Positions 17,558-27,012 are shown, counted from the first letter of the stretch. The stretch: DNA of 35,377 nucleotides from Mobilitalea sp. (GCA_029974875.1 JARKQP010000023.1:1-35377); one strand, 5' to 3'. Notes: generated by a model not told the origin, from the letters alone. A program made the numbers and translations.

Positions 17558-18892
17558 TTATTTACTAGCTGCTTCCATATTGTCAACAAACTGCTGTGCC
17601 GTGATGGAGCCTCCGCATAATTTCAAGAAATTCTCTTTAATCACCGGGGTCATGTCAGGATTCTGCTCTGCACCGGCTGCCCAGGTATAACGGACCGTGG
17701 TGGAATCCAGAACCGGCTTTACGGCTGCTAGCATCTGTGGCCATTCTGCATTAGAGCTGTCAGCCGGGATGCCGACGGAATCGACGGATAATTTCTTATC
17801 GAATTCACCCTTTGTAATGTATTTAATAATATCAAATGCTTCCTTTGCAACCTGGGAATTTTTATTAATTGCCAATACCTGTGCCCCAAAGTTAGAGGCT
17901 TCCGTACCGTTTATGCCTCCGTCCAATGCCGGATAGCTAAAGCAGCCCCATTTGAAATCCGGGCCTGTCATATCCTTTACTTCATTCGGCAGCCAGGAAC
18001 CGTTTAAGTACATGGCAACTTCACCAAGTGCCAATTCAACATTCTGTCCATTGGGCCATACATTTGATTCAACGTATTGGGAGAAATAGCCTTTTGTTGC
18101 TAATTCCTCATAGGCCTGGGCCACCTTCAGCACTGCCGGCTCTTCTGCCCAAAGGCCTTCCGTTACAACCTTTTCAACACCGTCATTGCCGATCAGCCTT
18201 GCTAAATGATAACCGAAATTAGTGTTAATATATGCATCATCACTGGTAAGGGGAGTAATTCCTGCCGCCTTTAATTTTTCACAAGCTGCCAGGAAATCAT
18301 TCCAGGTCTTAGGTACTTCCGTAATTCCTGCCTGGTCAAATAAGCTCTGGTTGTAGAAGAAAGCGAAAATATTCGGCTGGTAAGGGATGGATTTTAATGT
18401 ACCGCCTGCTGCCTCCCTGCACGCTGCTATAAGTCCCGCATTTGCAGTAGCCTCATAGTCAGCATCCTTTGCCAGGGTTTCTAAATCTAATAAGTAGCCT
18501 CCCCAGGTTCCGTTCACACGGTCAATATCCTCGTCGAATAAATCAATTCCCGTCCCCGCATCCAATGCAGGCTGAAGGCCTTCACGGATACCTGTACGGC
18601 CTTTAAATTGGAGGTCAACCTTATTGCCCGTATCTGCCATATAGGCGTTGACTGCTTCCTGGATTACTTTACCCTGTGGCTCAGTAGCTTCCCACATTGA
18701 CCAATATACAATTGTCTTACCCCCTGCCGCATCGGATCCATCCGTTGTTTTGCCGGTTGTATTATCCGTTGTCTTTCCTGGATCCGTCGTCTTTCCTGTT
18801 GTACTGTCCTTGCTGCCGCCGGAGCCGCAACCCGTTAACATTGACACCGCCATTGCTGTACAAAGCAGCAAGCTTAATAGTTTCTTTTTCAT
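17558..18892 (-). CDS. sugar ABC transporter substrate-binding lipoprotein
   Basis: Family-1 extracellular solute-binding protein, 444 aa. Lipoprotein signal MKKKLLSLLLCTAMAVSMLTGC with the lipidated Cys22, then a Thr/Asp/Lys-rich flexible linker (about 25-55) tethering the binding domain to the membrane. The mature part has the usual two-lobe pattern (YWSMWEATEP near the start, TYLNG-like motif MYLNGSWLPNE, and PADSSNAEW). First gene of the operon, GGAGG 8 nt before the ATG. Ligand probably an oligosaccharide containing hexose or HexNAc, inferred from the downstream catabolic genes only. Confidence 0.92.
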   Translation of the reverse strand: MKKKLLSLLLCTAMAVSMLTGCGSGGSKDSTTGKTTDPGKTTDNTTGKTTDGSDAAGGKTIVYWSMWEATEPQGKVIQEAVNAYMADTGNKVDLQFKGRTGIREGLQPALDAGTGIDLFDEDIDRVNGTWGGYLLDLETLAKDADYEATANAGLIAACREAAGGTLKSIPYQPNIFAFFYNQSLFDQAGITEVPKTWNDFLAACEKLKAAGITPLTSDDAYINTNFGYHLARLIGNDGVEKVVTEGLWAEEPAVLKVAQAYEELATKGYFSQYVESNVWPNGQNVELALGEVAMYLNGSWLPNEVKDMTGPDFKWGCFSYPALDGGINGTEASNFGAQVLAINKNSQVAKEAFDIIKYITKGEFDKKLSVDSVGIPADSSNAEWPQMLAAVKPVLDSTTVRYTWAAGAEQNPDMTPVIKENFLKLCGGSITAQQFVDNMEAASK

Positions 18893-19303
18893 AACCTTTA
18901 CCTCCTAATAGATTGTTAGGTTCATAGAATCTTAGAAGGGTTCTGTCCAGCATTACCCCATTTGCCTTCCCCCTTCATTTCTATAAATTGTAACTTGATT
19001 ATAGTATGAGTGTGCCTTTAATTCTTTATCTAATCGTCGAGTAATTTTGCACAATCTGCACATTTTTTATTGCTTTATTAATAAAAATACTTTAATATAT
19101 AATCATATATTATACAAAATGCCAAGTACAGAGATCCAATTATTGTAAGCTGTTTTCTATGCGAGTGTCCACCCTCCGGTCATCTATCGTAACCAACCAT
19201 GTTCTGATAATCGAGATGCACGGCGCAAAAAGACTGTGCCTTTTATGAGAAGTAAAGTACGACTTCTCATAACTTATATTATAAGGATAAAGGATGATAA
19301 ACC
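18893..19303. promoter_or_regulatory. divergent control region of the sugar operon and AraC gene
   Basis: A 411-bp AT-rich non-coding region. For the operon (minus strand) TATAAT stands at 18998-19003, with AAGAAT 17 bp upstream as a poor -35, as expected of an activator-dependent promoter. Toward the regulator there are two hairpins: GGCGCA/TGTGCC followed by TTTT (19222-19244), and ATGAGAAGT/ACTTCTCAT (19245-19270). These could attenuate or act as operator dyads. No gene seen in it. Confidence 0.5.
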
Positions 19304-20206
19304 ATGCCATATGAAAGTATCCAGCTGGAGCAGCCCATCGTAGTCAATAAAATCGTTACGATCCATTATTTTGAATATATGAGTGATTTTAAATATCCCG
19401 GAGAGACACAGAACTTTTGGGAGATCCTTTGCGTGGACAAAGGGGAATTAGAGGTAGTTGCTGATGAAAAAGAATTTACCTTAAGGAAAGACCAGATTAT
19501 ATTCCATAAGCCTAATGAATTTCATAGCCTTAAGGCCAATGGGAAAATTGCCCCGAACCTGTTTGTCATATCCTTCCTATGCCATTCCAGGTACATGCAA
19601 TTTTTCGAAAATAAAATTTTACATATCAATGATAATGAGCGCCAGCTCATCGCACAGATTATCATTGAAGCAAAAAAGACCTTCAGCAACCAGCTGAACG
19701 ATCCTTATTTTGAGAAGCTGCTCCGCTATGATAATATCCCTTTCGGGTCGGAGCAGCTGATAAAAGTATACCTGGAGTCCATCCTGATCCAATTATTCCG
19801 AAGGTATAATTCCAGGGATGAGCTTGAAATGATTTATCCGAATACCATAAAAAAGAAAAATGATGCGGCTACCTTCCAGCAAATCCTTGACTACCTGAAC
19901 AATAATATACAGGGTCATGTGACCATCGAACAGATCTGCCGGGATAACCTGATCGGGCGCTCCCATCTGCAATCCCTGTTCTCCGCCAAATACGGCTGTG
20001 GGGTCATCGATTATTTTACAAGGCTAAAGGTTGATATGGCAAAGCAGCTGGTACGGGATAACCACATGAATTTCACCCAGATCGCCGATTACCTGGGCTA
20101 CAGCTCCATCCATTATTTTTCCAGGCAGTTTAAAAAGACTACGGGCATGACCCCTTCCGAATACTCCTCCTCAATCAAGGTATTGTCGGAGAAGGAGAAG
20201 CGGTAA
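19304..20206 (+). CDS. AraC-family transcriptional regulator
   Basis: 300 aa: N-terminal cupin-like sensor domain (ILCVDKGELEVVADEKEFTLRK pattern, then FHKPNEFHS), and a C-terminal pair of HTH motifs, the first in ICRDNLIGRSHLQSLFSAKY and the second in FTQIADYLGYSSIHYFSRQFKK, with the family end GMTPSEY. It is divergent from the sugar operon and is its likely activator, responding to the transported sugar or a breakdown product. A weak AAAGGA site precedes the ATG. Its 3' end overlaps the convergent MBL gene by 32 bp. Confidence 0.92.
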   Translation: MPYESIQLEQPIVVNKIVTIHYFEYMSDFKYPGETQNFWEILCVDKGELEVVADEKEFTLRKDQIIFHKPNEFHSLKANGKIAPNLFVISFLCHSRYMQFFENKILHINDNERQLIAQIIIEAKKTFSNQLNDPYFEKLLRYDNIPFGSEQLIKVYLESILIQLFRRYNSRDELEMIYPNTIKKKNDAATFQQILDYLNNNIQGHVTIEQICRDNLIGRSHLQSLFSAKYGCGVIDYFTRLKVDMAKQLVRDNHMNFTQIADYLGYSSIHYFSRQFKKTTGMTPSEYSSSIKVLSEKEKR

Positions 20207-21059
20207 GGAAGCTCCTGTCCTTGTTAAAAATGATATTTCCAAATTTACCGTCCTTGCGCATTCCCTTCTCATCCACCGGGCATCCCCAGATGGCACCTTG
20301 GGAGCTCTCCTCGTCAAACCCAAAGACAAAGGGCTGCTTTGAATCCTTTCCGTCCAATACGAATTCACAGGCCTCAATGACATCATCCACACATCCATAG
20401 CTGCACTCTGCCATCACATGGCAAAGGTACATCCGTTCAACCCCTTCCGGATACCGTTTCTTTAACCGCAGCAGGCTATCCCTATAAAGGCTTACCGGAG
20501 TCGCATCCCGGTCAAACAGGAATGTGCTTGGATTGCAGGCATCCCCAATAAACAATCCGTTACTAGAAGGATCGAAGAATGCTACAGAGCCCTTCGTATG
20601 CCCCGGAACCGCTATTGCCTCCAAGGTACGGGCACCCAACTCTATCCTTTGTCCATCCTCCAGAAAATAATATTTGATCTCCCTTGGCACAATAAAATCA
20701 TGGTCATCCCAGGTACGGGGCAAGCCCATCTGCTCTGCGGCGTAGTCTGCAAATTTCATACGAAATTGAACGGTTGTAGTTCTCTGCGCCAGATCATAAT
20801 CCTCTTTTGACAGATATACATGGTCAAAAGCGTAATTTCCCCCTGCATGGTCCACATGCCCATGGGTGTTTAATACCACAACAGGCAAGGACGTCAAGGA
20901 CTCTACCACCTCTTTTAGATTTCCAAGCCCAACCAAGGTATCAATTAATGCTGCACGCTCCTTCCCCTCCACAAGATAAGCCTGGACGCCAAAGATATCC
21001 CTTATTTGTGTAATTCCGTTACCAAGTCCGGTCACGGAGTAATATTGATTCTCATTCAT
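20175..21059 (-). CDS. MBL-fold metallo-hydrolase
   Basis: Metallo-beta-lactamase-fold hydrolase of 294 aa, cytoplasmic. The zinc motif NTHGHVDHAGG (His66, His68, Asp70, His71) is intact, followed by AVPGHTKGS and GDACNPS, and a later CHVMAEC segment with the last His. Glyoxalase-II-like or lactonase-like activity is possible; a beta-lactamase role is unlikely because there is no signal peptide. It lies 120 bp after the broken ROK gene on the same strand, so it may belong to the sugar locus upstream or stand alone. Confidence 0.85.
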   Translation of the reverse strand: MNENQYYSVTGLGNGITQIRDIFGVQAYLVEGKERAALIDTLVGLGNLKEVVESLTSLPVVVLNTHGHVDHAGGNYAFDHVYLSKEDYDLAQRTTTVQFRMKFADYAAEQMGLPRTWDDHDFIVPREIKYYFLEDGQRIELGARTLEAIAVPGHTKGSVAFFDPSSNGLFIGDACNPSTFLFDRDATPVSLYRDSLLRLKKRYPEGVERMYLCHVMAECSYGCVDDVIEACEFVLDGKDSKQPFVFGFDEESSQGAIWGCPVDEKGMRKDGKFGNIIFNKDRSFLTASPSPTIP

Positions 21060-21179
21060 ATTTCTTCATCCTTTCCTCTACACCTATTATGGATAATTGC
21101 GAAACTCATAAATTCAACAATTGTGCGCACAGCAGATACTGTTTCGGAGCGGAAGCTAAGCCCGCAATTACCTGTATGC

Positions 21180-22424
21180 CTATAACCATTCCGGAGAAGA
21201 AAAAAATTCACGTGATAATACCCTGGTAGCCCCCTGCATCTGAAGATCCCTTAATGGCCTCTTATCATAAACCAGCGAAAATGTCTCATTTTCAAAATAA
21301 TAAGAGTAGCATTTTATGCCCTTTTGCAGGCACTCATGAAACCATTCTCCTGCGTGGGAGTAGCTGCCCTGTATGATGACAACATGGGGATCAAAATTTA
21401 AAACTATGTTGCGGAGTGCCGTGCTAAAAACCCATGCCGCGTATTTGACTATCTGCCGGGCATATTCATCGCCCTGGTCTGCTTCCGTGAAAAATGCCTG
21501 CAACGGGATATTTTCTCCATAAGAGGATAATTTGCTGACGGATAATTGATCCGGCTGCTCAAAGGCCATTTGGTTTAAATATCCTTCGCTGACCAGACGT
21601 TCAAAGCAGCCCTCCCTGGAATAGGAATACAGCTCCATTTTGCTCATGTCCATGACTGCATGGCCGATTTCGCCAATCAGTGAATTCGCCCCATGCAGCA
21701 CATGGCCCTTATCGATATAGCAAGCTGACAGCCCAATATCCGTATAAACCACGGCAACCCGGCATTCCTCATATTCCTGGTTGTCCAGGACAGCCGCACA
21801 GGCCGCCATCTTTGCAACATTATCCACCTTGACCACGGCGCCAGGAAAACGTTCTGCCAGCATATCCTTCAGCGGGACATCCGCCCCCCAGGACGGAGTA
21901 ATATCAGAATACTTTAGCTTACCCAAGCGATAGTCAATAACGCCTCCCACCACCAGGCTGATACCATACAGCTTTTCTCTCCCATCCACAACACGTCCAA
22001 ATAATCTCCCTGCTACCGTATCAATATCAGCGAAAAAGCCGTCAATAGACTTCGTTACGTCAAAAACCGTGCTTTACTGGGCAATTAAATTGTAGGTAAG
22101 ATCATAGATACACGCTGCCATTTCATCTCCGAATAAGCCTATACATAATAAATATCTTTCCATGCAAAACTGGAACAGCTCAGGCTTTTTCCCCCCGATC
22201 ACCGTGGACTGGCCTTTTCCTGCCGATGCGACTAATCCTTTTTGGGCAAAAGAATTAATCGCCTTCATCACGGTCTGGCGGCTGATGCCGGTTAATGCCG
22301 ATACATCATTGGCTGAATAGACCTCTCCTGAGCTGAACACCTTTAAAATAGTAAGATTGTTTTGATGCCTTAAGTCTGTCGGCAACGCTGCCGCCGTTGT
22401 TGTTTCCTTTAATTTTGAATTCAT
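21180..22424 (-). pseudogene. ROK-family transcriptional regulator, broken by an in-frame stop
   Basis: The reading frame runs from an ATG at 22424 with GGGAG site to 21180, about 414 codons, but codon 117 is TAA (22074-22076), in frame. Upstream of it is an intact winged HTH (VYSANDVSALTGISRQTVMKAI); downstream the frame continues through FDVTKSIDGFFADIDTVAGR into the ROK sugar-kinase-like domain (GLSACYIDKGHVLHGANSLIGEIGHAV, REGCFERLVS). The downstream part could restart at a GTG at 21989, but it lacks a clear ribosome site. A plain nonsense mutation or a sequencing error would both explain it; readthrough is less likely. The regulator should have controlled the deacetylase/esterase genes next door. 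Confidence 0.85.
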
Positions 22425-22463
22425 AAGCTCCCTTTCTTTCCCTTCCGATTACCTTATCATCAA

Positions 22464-22479
22464 TCAAAACATGTTTTGA
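22464..22479. promoter_or_regulatory. 16-bp perfect palindrome, possible ROK operator
   Basis: TCAAAACATGTTTTGA is a perfect palindrome 40 bp ahead of the ROK start in an AT-rich region. ROK repressors of this kind bind palindromes near their own genes, so this is a candidate autoregulatory site; binding is inference. Confidence 0.5.
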
Positions 22480-22561
22480 AATATATTTTTATAATATAGA
22501 AACATATTAAAACACCTTGTTTCCCTATGTCAAGATAAAGAAAGGATCAGAGAGCCGCGAG

Positions 22562-23392
22562 TCAAAAATTCTTTGCCGCAATTTCTGTCGTGTCCCCTTG
22601 TGGCTTTGCTTCTGTATACTTTAGCGTCAGAACCTGATGCTCCTCACATAACCGGCCAAAGGCTCCGCTGCACAACAACCTCCTCTCCGCATCCCTGCTT
22701 TTAGCAACGCCGTCGCCCTTTAAGAATTGATTTTGGAAAAGCTGTGTTTCCCTCCTGAGATAAGCCGGATGGAATATGTCAATGTACTGGTGGCCTTCCA
22801 GGAAGGATAAAAACCACTCCCCATAATCCCGGGCATCCTCCTCCAGGGTCTTTTCACCGGTTAGCATGGGCTGATGCTTGGGAGGAAAGGTATAGAACCA
22901 CCTTTGGTCGACTAAGCCCTTTTTTTGTGCGAGTTCAGAAAGAGCCTCCTTTAATCCTGGTATCGTGGCATCCGGCAGCATGTGGCTGTCTATGTATTCA
23001 ATGGTAAGCCCAAGCCTTGTTAAGTAATCTAATTGCGCCGATATTTCCTTCATTGCCTCTTCTACCACAGGCATCTTTTCCGAAAAGAACATGGGATGTA
23101 ATTGAAACATGCCCTTGTCATCCACCAGGGACGGGATCTCATCCGGCTGGCATAGGGGCAAGAATTTCACATAATCCCATTCTGAATTCAAGGTAACATG
23201 CATTCCGATGCAGATCCGCTTTTCTTTTCTGATACGCTCCAGCTGCTCTGCCACCTGGTCAATATGGGGGCTGGCAGCCATACAGGATACATTTTTTATA
23301 AAATTGCTCCCACTAAGAATGGATAATATCGCATCATTGGCTGCCCTCGCGGAACCAAAGTCATCGGCACGGGTTATTAAATAGCTTGACAT
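22562..23392 (-). CDS. ChbG/HpnK/YdjC-type carbohydrate deacetylase
   Basis: YdjC/ChbG family, which removes acetyl groups from N-acetylated sugars such as chito-oligosaccharides. 276 aa, cytosolic. The N-terminal RADDFG (Asp10, Asp11) is the metal site; GMHVTLNSEW and IEYIDSHMLPDAT bring further metal and catalytic residues (the DSH motif), and DIFHPAY ends the core. GAGGAGG precedes the ATG. Downstream of a broken acetyl-esterase gene and a sugar symporter, which fits processing of acetylated sugars. Exact substrate unknown. Confidence 0.85.
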   Translation of the reverse strand: MSSYLITRADDFGSARAANDAILSILSGSNFIKNVSCMAASPHIDQVAEQLERIRKEKRICIGMHVTLNSEWDYVKFLPLCQPDEIPSLVDDKGMFQLHPMFFSEKMPVVEEAMKEISAQLDYLTRLGLTIEYIDSHMLPDATIPGLKEALSELAQKKGLVDQRWFYTFPPKHQPMLTGEKTLEEDARDYGEWFLSFLEGHQYIDIFHPAYLRRETQLFQNQFLKGDGVAKSRDAERRLLCSGAFGRLCEEHQVLTLKYTEAKPQGDTTEIAAKNF

Positions 23393-23403
23393 ACTGTCCT
23401 CCT

Positions 23404-23758
23404 CTATTCTGCAAAAAAGGCTGCGATTTCATCATATGCCTGGTCGCTCTCCGGCAACGGAGACAGCAGGAAGGTATGGCACAGCACAGTCATTTAACCC
23501 TGCCGGAAAGGGCTTTTCTGTCGCAAGCGTGTAATTTACCCCGATCACGTTGTGCTTACACCTCATAGCGATATTAGATACCTCATAGCGGCCCGCCTCT
23601 GCGGAGCCGATCAAAAAGGCTCCTCCGTGAATATAAAAGATCACCTTCCCCTTTGCCCCCGGTATGGTTAATCGCTCTACCTGTACTCCATCTGCCATAC
23701 TGTGGCTTACCTCGATACCCTCCGGTATGGGCATGGACGAAGCCATCTGGAGCTGCAT
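23404..23758 (-). pseudogene. alpha/beta hydrolase (acetyl-esterase type) with internal deletion
   Basis: The first 95 or so codons are a recognisable lipase/acetyl-esterase N-terminus: GKVIFYIHGGAFLIGSAEAG (oxyanion HGGAF) and NVIGVNYTLATEKPFPAGLND. Then the frame shifts into a C-terminal tail (HTFLLSPLPESDQAYDEIAA, ending at TAG 23404-23406) that is typical for the same family. Between them the GDSAGG nucleophile elbow, about 150 residues, is missing. In the original frame translation stops after about 108 residues. An internal deletion has therefore removed the active site. The 5' end still has GGAGG overlapping the MFS stop. Confidence 0.85.
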
Positions 23759-23764
23759 TTCACA

Positions 23765-25144
23765 CTATTCCTCCTCCGTTGCGGCAGCTTCCCTCTTTAA
23801 TAATTCCTCCATAATCTGGGGATACCGTTTATCCAGGTCATATATTCCAATTACAACAAGCTCTAACAGCGTAAAGGCTAATGGTATGTATAGAAATAAA
23901 GCTGATATTGAGGATAGGGCTGAGGTTGACTGTGTTGCGGCTACTCCGCTAAATCCTGCAATGGACATGATACCGCCCAGTACTGCCGATATGAGACCCT
24001 GCCCCACCTTCTGCCCTGCACCATTTGCTCCCATGAGGGCTGCTTGGCTGCGTATTCCTGTTTTCCAATGACCATATTCGATGGCATCGCTCAGCATGGG
24101 CAGGTACATGGTCGCACCACAGCCCTGGCCGATGCTTTTCATCACTGTTGCAGCGAGGAGTACGGGGAATACTGCCGGAAAAATAATCGCTATGATACAT
24201 CCAAGAAGCTGTACTAAAACTCCGGTTAATATGATGGTACGTTTTTGGAACCGTTGCACTAAGGGCATCAATAAAAATCCGATAACAATAAGTGGTACTG
24301 TATAGGCTGCATTCAGCACGCCCGCCAAATTTACATTGCCTAAAACATACTGTGAATAATATGTCGCCATCATGGAACTGGAGGCAAACACTCCGGCACC
24401 AAAAACTACAATCAGCAATACCTGCATCCAGTATTTGTTCACCAATATACTTTTCAATATTTTTATGAAAGGCACTTTTTGTCCTTCTTTTGTAAGCCCA
24501 TCCGGATTTACGCGTTCCTTACATAAAAATCCCGTCGAAAGGATACATACCACACCAATGACTGCGTAAACAATTCCCGCCAGGATCCAGGCTCTCTGGT
24601 CTCCGCCGATGCTGTTTACTATCTGCAGAGTTACGCTGGATACAATGGCTGTCATAACGCCCTGGCCAATAAAGCTCCAGACAAAAAGGCTGCTGCGCTG
24701 GACCGAATCACGGGTCATATAGGTTGGCAGGCTTGTAAGGGTAACCAATAAAATTGTATAAATAATTGTCTGAGATATATTGTAACTGATAAAGACATAG
24801 ACCAGTTGCCCAACATTTCCTATCCGTGGAACGGTAAAGAGGCTAATAATTGCTACAGCCACAAATATTGCAATCCGGAATACCCACGGACGGCATACCC
24901 CTAATTTTGAACGGGTTTTATCAATCATATTACCAAAGACGATATCAGAAATCCCATCAAAAATTTTGGAAATCAATATAATCACTCCAATTGCACCGGC
25001 ATCAAGCCCCATAACATTGGTATAAAAATATACCAGGAAGGCCGTAATAATCGCAAATAATGGTACGCCTCCCATTCCCCCAAGTAACATTCCAAGCTTC
25101 TCCCGGAATAAAATTTTCTCCTGTAAATTTGCTCCGCTTTGCAT
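23765..25144 (-). CDS. GPH-type sugar:cation symporter (MFS fold)
   Basis: Glycoside-pentoside-hexuronide symporter, 459 aa with about twelve membrane helices. The N-terminal EKLGMLLGGMGG, FYTNVMGLDAGAIGVI and the loop DGISDIVFGNMIDKTRSKLGVCRPW are characteristic of the MelB/GPH group and include the cation-site Asp residues. Second gene after the esterase (23-bp gap, GGAGGAG site). It would import a glycoside or small oligosaccharide that the esterases and deacetylase then modify. Confidence 0.92.
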   Translation of the reverse strand: MQSGANLQEKILFREKLGMLLGGMGGVPLFAIITAFLVYFYTNVMGLDAGAIGVIILISKIFDGISDIVFGNMIDKTRSKLGVCRPWVFRIAIFVAVAIISLFTVPRIGNVGQLVYVFISYNISQTIIYTILLVTLTSLPTYMTRDSVQRSSLFVWSFIGQGVMTAIVSSVTLQIVNSIGGDQRAWILAGIVYAVIGVVCILSTGFLCKERVNPDGLTKEGQKVPFIKILKSILVNKYWMQVLLIVVFGAGVFASSSMMATYYSQYVLGNVNLAGVLNAAYTVPLIVIGFLLMPLVQRFQKRTIILTGVLVQLLGCIIAIIFPAVFPVLLAATVMKSIGQGCGATMYLPMLSDAIEYGHWKTGIRSQAALMGANGAGQKVGQGLISAVLGGIMSIAGFSGVAATQSTSALSSISALFLYIPLAFTLLELVVIGIYDLDKRYPQIMEELLKREAAATEEE

Positions 25145-25167
25145 ACCTTCTCCTCCTAATTCAATTT

Positions 25168-25974
25168 TTACTGGTTATCACCAGCCGGCAACCACCGTAA
25201 TACATTTTGTATATAAGAATCCCAGAAATTCCAGTCATGAATTCCCGGGCCTTCTTCGTAGGTAATATCCGCACCCAGCTCCCGAAACCGGGATAATGCA
25301 GCCCTGTTAATGCCATATAGGAAATCCTCCGTGCCGCAGGCCTGATAGAGCTTCGGGATATCCTTTTCTTTTTTGCACCGCTCCAGCAGCATGTATAGGT
25401 CAGCCCCGGAATCCTGTAGGTTCTCCGGCTCCCCAAAGATATCCTCCCAGGGGAACGGTCCCTCAATCTTTCCCTTTCCCATTTCCTCATATAATTTCAC
25501 GATGTCCAAGGCTCCCGACAGGCTTGCCGCATGGGAGTATAGCTCCGGCCGGGACAGTGCCAGGTAAAATGCCCCATAGCCACCCATGGAAAGTCCGGCC
25601 ACAAAGGTGTCCTCCCTTAAGCTTGATACCGGAAACATATCGGTCACGAACTGCCTCAGCTCTTCCGTAAAAAAGGTATGGTATTGCTGTCCACGTACCA
25701 TGTTGTGGTAGAAGCTATTTCCCGCCGAAGCCATGACGACTGCAATGTGGTATTTCTGTGCGTGCTTTTCGATGCTCGTAAACCGCTGCCAGTCGCTATA
25801 ATCCCCATACGCCCCATGAAGAAGGTAGAGCACGGGAAACCCCTTCCTGTAGTTGTACCTCTGTATCTTGTCCTTATTCATCAGCTCATCGGAATCCGGC
25901 GATGGAATGAGGACGTCCAGCGTCACATTTTGCTTCAGAACGCCGCTAAAAAAGTGACAATTAAAGTAAGCCAT
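25168..25974 (-). CDS. EstA-like esterase (alpha/beta fold)
   Basis: 268-residue esterase of the FrmB/tributyrin-esterase type. Oxyanion motif LLHGAYGD, nucleophile GLSMGG (Ser129), Asp in GTEDFLY and His in GIHDWNFW complete the triad. No signal peptide, so it acts inside the cell, probably on an ester-carrying sugar taken up by the symporter encoded next. First gene of the unit; a GGGA site precedes the ATG. Confidence 0.88.
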   Translation of the reverse strand: MAYFNCHFFSGVLKQNVTLDVLIPSPDSDELMNKDKIQRYNYRKGFPVLYLLHGAYGDYSDWQRFTSIEKHAQKYHIAVVMASAGNSFYHNMVRGQQYHTFFTEELRQFVTDMFPVSSLREDTFVAGLSMGGYGAFYLALSRPELYSHAASLSGALDIVKLYEEMGKGKIEGPFPWEDIFGEPENLQDSGADLYMLLERCKKEKDIPKLYQACGTEDFLYGINRAALSRFRELGADITYEEGPGIHDWNFWDSYIQNVLRWLPAGDNQ

Positions 25975-26268
25975 AATAATTCCCTTTCCTACGATTGTTA
26001 CCCTACGAATTTCTTAGTTTCTTCGATCCCTTACCTCGACCATTTCCAAATCCTTGATTCTGGTTCTTAGGCCCGACTTTCCGTTTAAAATCTTGATCCT
26101 GATCTTTTGTTATTATTTTTACTTTGGTTCCATCTTCACATTGGTTTCATCGATTTCATCTTCATGTTTTAATTTTTAGTTTTAATATATTGTTTTATAA
26201 CTATATATTAAAATATATTTGCCTGATTGTCAATTAGAATTTTTAAAAAAATCCAGTATTAAAAAGAA
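25975..26268. other. AT-rich intergenic region with an inverted repeat
   Basis: No gene. It holds the promoter region of the esterase operon, low-complexity TTCATC/TTTCATC runs, and a long AT-rich inverted repeat (TTTTAATATAT at 26180-26190 with ATATATTAAAA near 26203-26213). The divergent truncated gene begins at its right end. Confidence 0.45.
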
Positions 26269-27012
26269 TTGAAAAAAGGAGCCAAGAAACATCCTCCGTA
26301 TCTGCGAATTTTCTTCGCTGTCCCGATACTTATGAATGATGAATCATTACTCCAACAACTAGATAAAGTTTTAGAGTTAATTTATTTCAAATACCTGAAG
26401 GCTAAGATTTCTTATAAAGGGATTCAGCGGGTGGAACGCTCTCCCCTTCCGGAAGCGGCTTTACGTGAAGCTTTACTGAATGCTATTGTCCATAAGGATT
26501 ACAGTGCTGGTATTCCAATTCAAATTAGTGTTTATGACGATAAATCATATATTGCCAATGTAGGCAGGCTGCCGGAAACGTGGACTCTTGAAAATTTGAT
26601 GAATAAGCATGCTTCACGTCCGTTTAATCCAAACATTGCCCATACCTTCTATCTGGCTGGTTTTATTGAGAGCTGGGGGCGAGGCATAGAAAAAATATAT
26701 GATGCTTGCCGGGAAGATGGTGTACCGGAACCGGAATATACAGTCCATCCGGGCGACATTATGATTAAGTTTACCTTTCCTGATGATCGCATTATTTGTT
26801 CAAAACGCAATAAAGTGCATAATAGGGTGACCGATATCGAAATGCTTATTCTTAATCTATTATCAGAAGACCCTGCATACTCATTTTCCCAACTTGCTGA
26901 GAAGACGAATATCAGTCGAAAGACGGTTGCTGGAAAAATGAAATCACTCAAAGAAAAGGGATTAATTGAACGGATCGGTACAAGCAAGAAAGGGTACTGG
27001 AAGGTGATTTAA
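26269..27012 (+). pseudogene. 5'-truncated ATP-binding/HTH regulator (AlbA_2-RecG-like family)
   Basis: The C-terminal part of a protein of the type annotated as ATP-binding or RecG-like, normally near 450-500 aa with an N-terminal AlbA_2 DNA-binding domain. Here the ATPase-like segment (EALLNAIVHKDYS, RPFNPNIAHTFYLAGFIESWGRGIEKI) and a C-terminal winged helix (YSFSQLAEKTNISRKTVAGKMKSLKEKG) remain, but the AlbA_2 part and its start are absent. The frame opens only after a stop at 26260 and would need a TTG at 26269 or an internal ATG at 26332, neither with a good ribosome site. A 3' remnant is likeliest; a short expressed form cannot be excluded. Confidence 0.7.

Noticed and set aside
17407..17589. 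60-codon frame across the palindromic element
   Set aside because: Arises from the inverted repeat and the binding-protein 3' end; no ribosome site.
20175..21059. Beta-lactamase linked to the BlaI-type repressor
   Set aside because: The MBL-fold protein has no signal peptide, is 14 kb away, and its sequence resembles generic MBL hydrolases.
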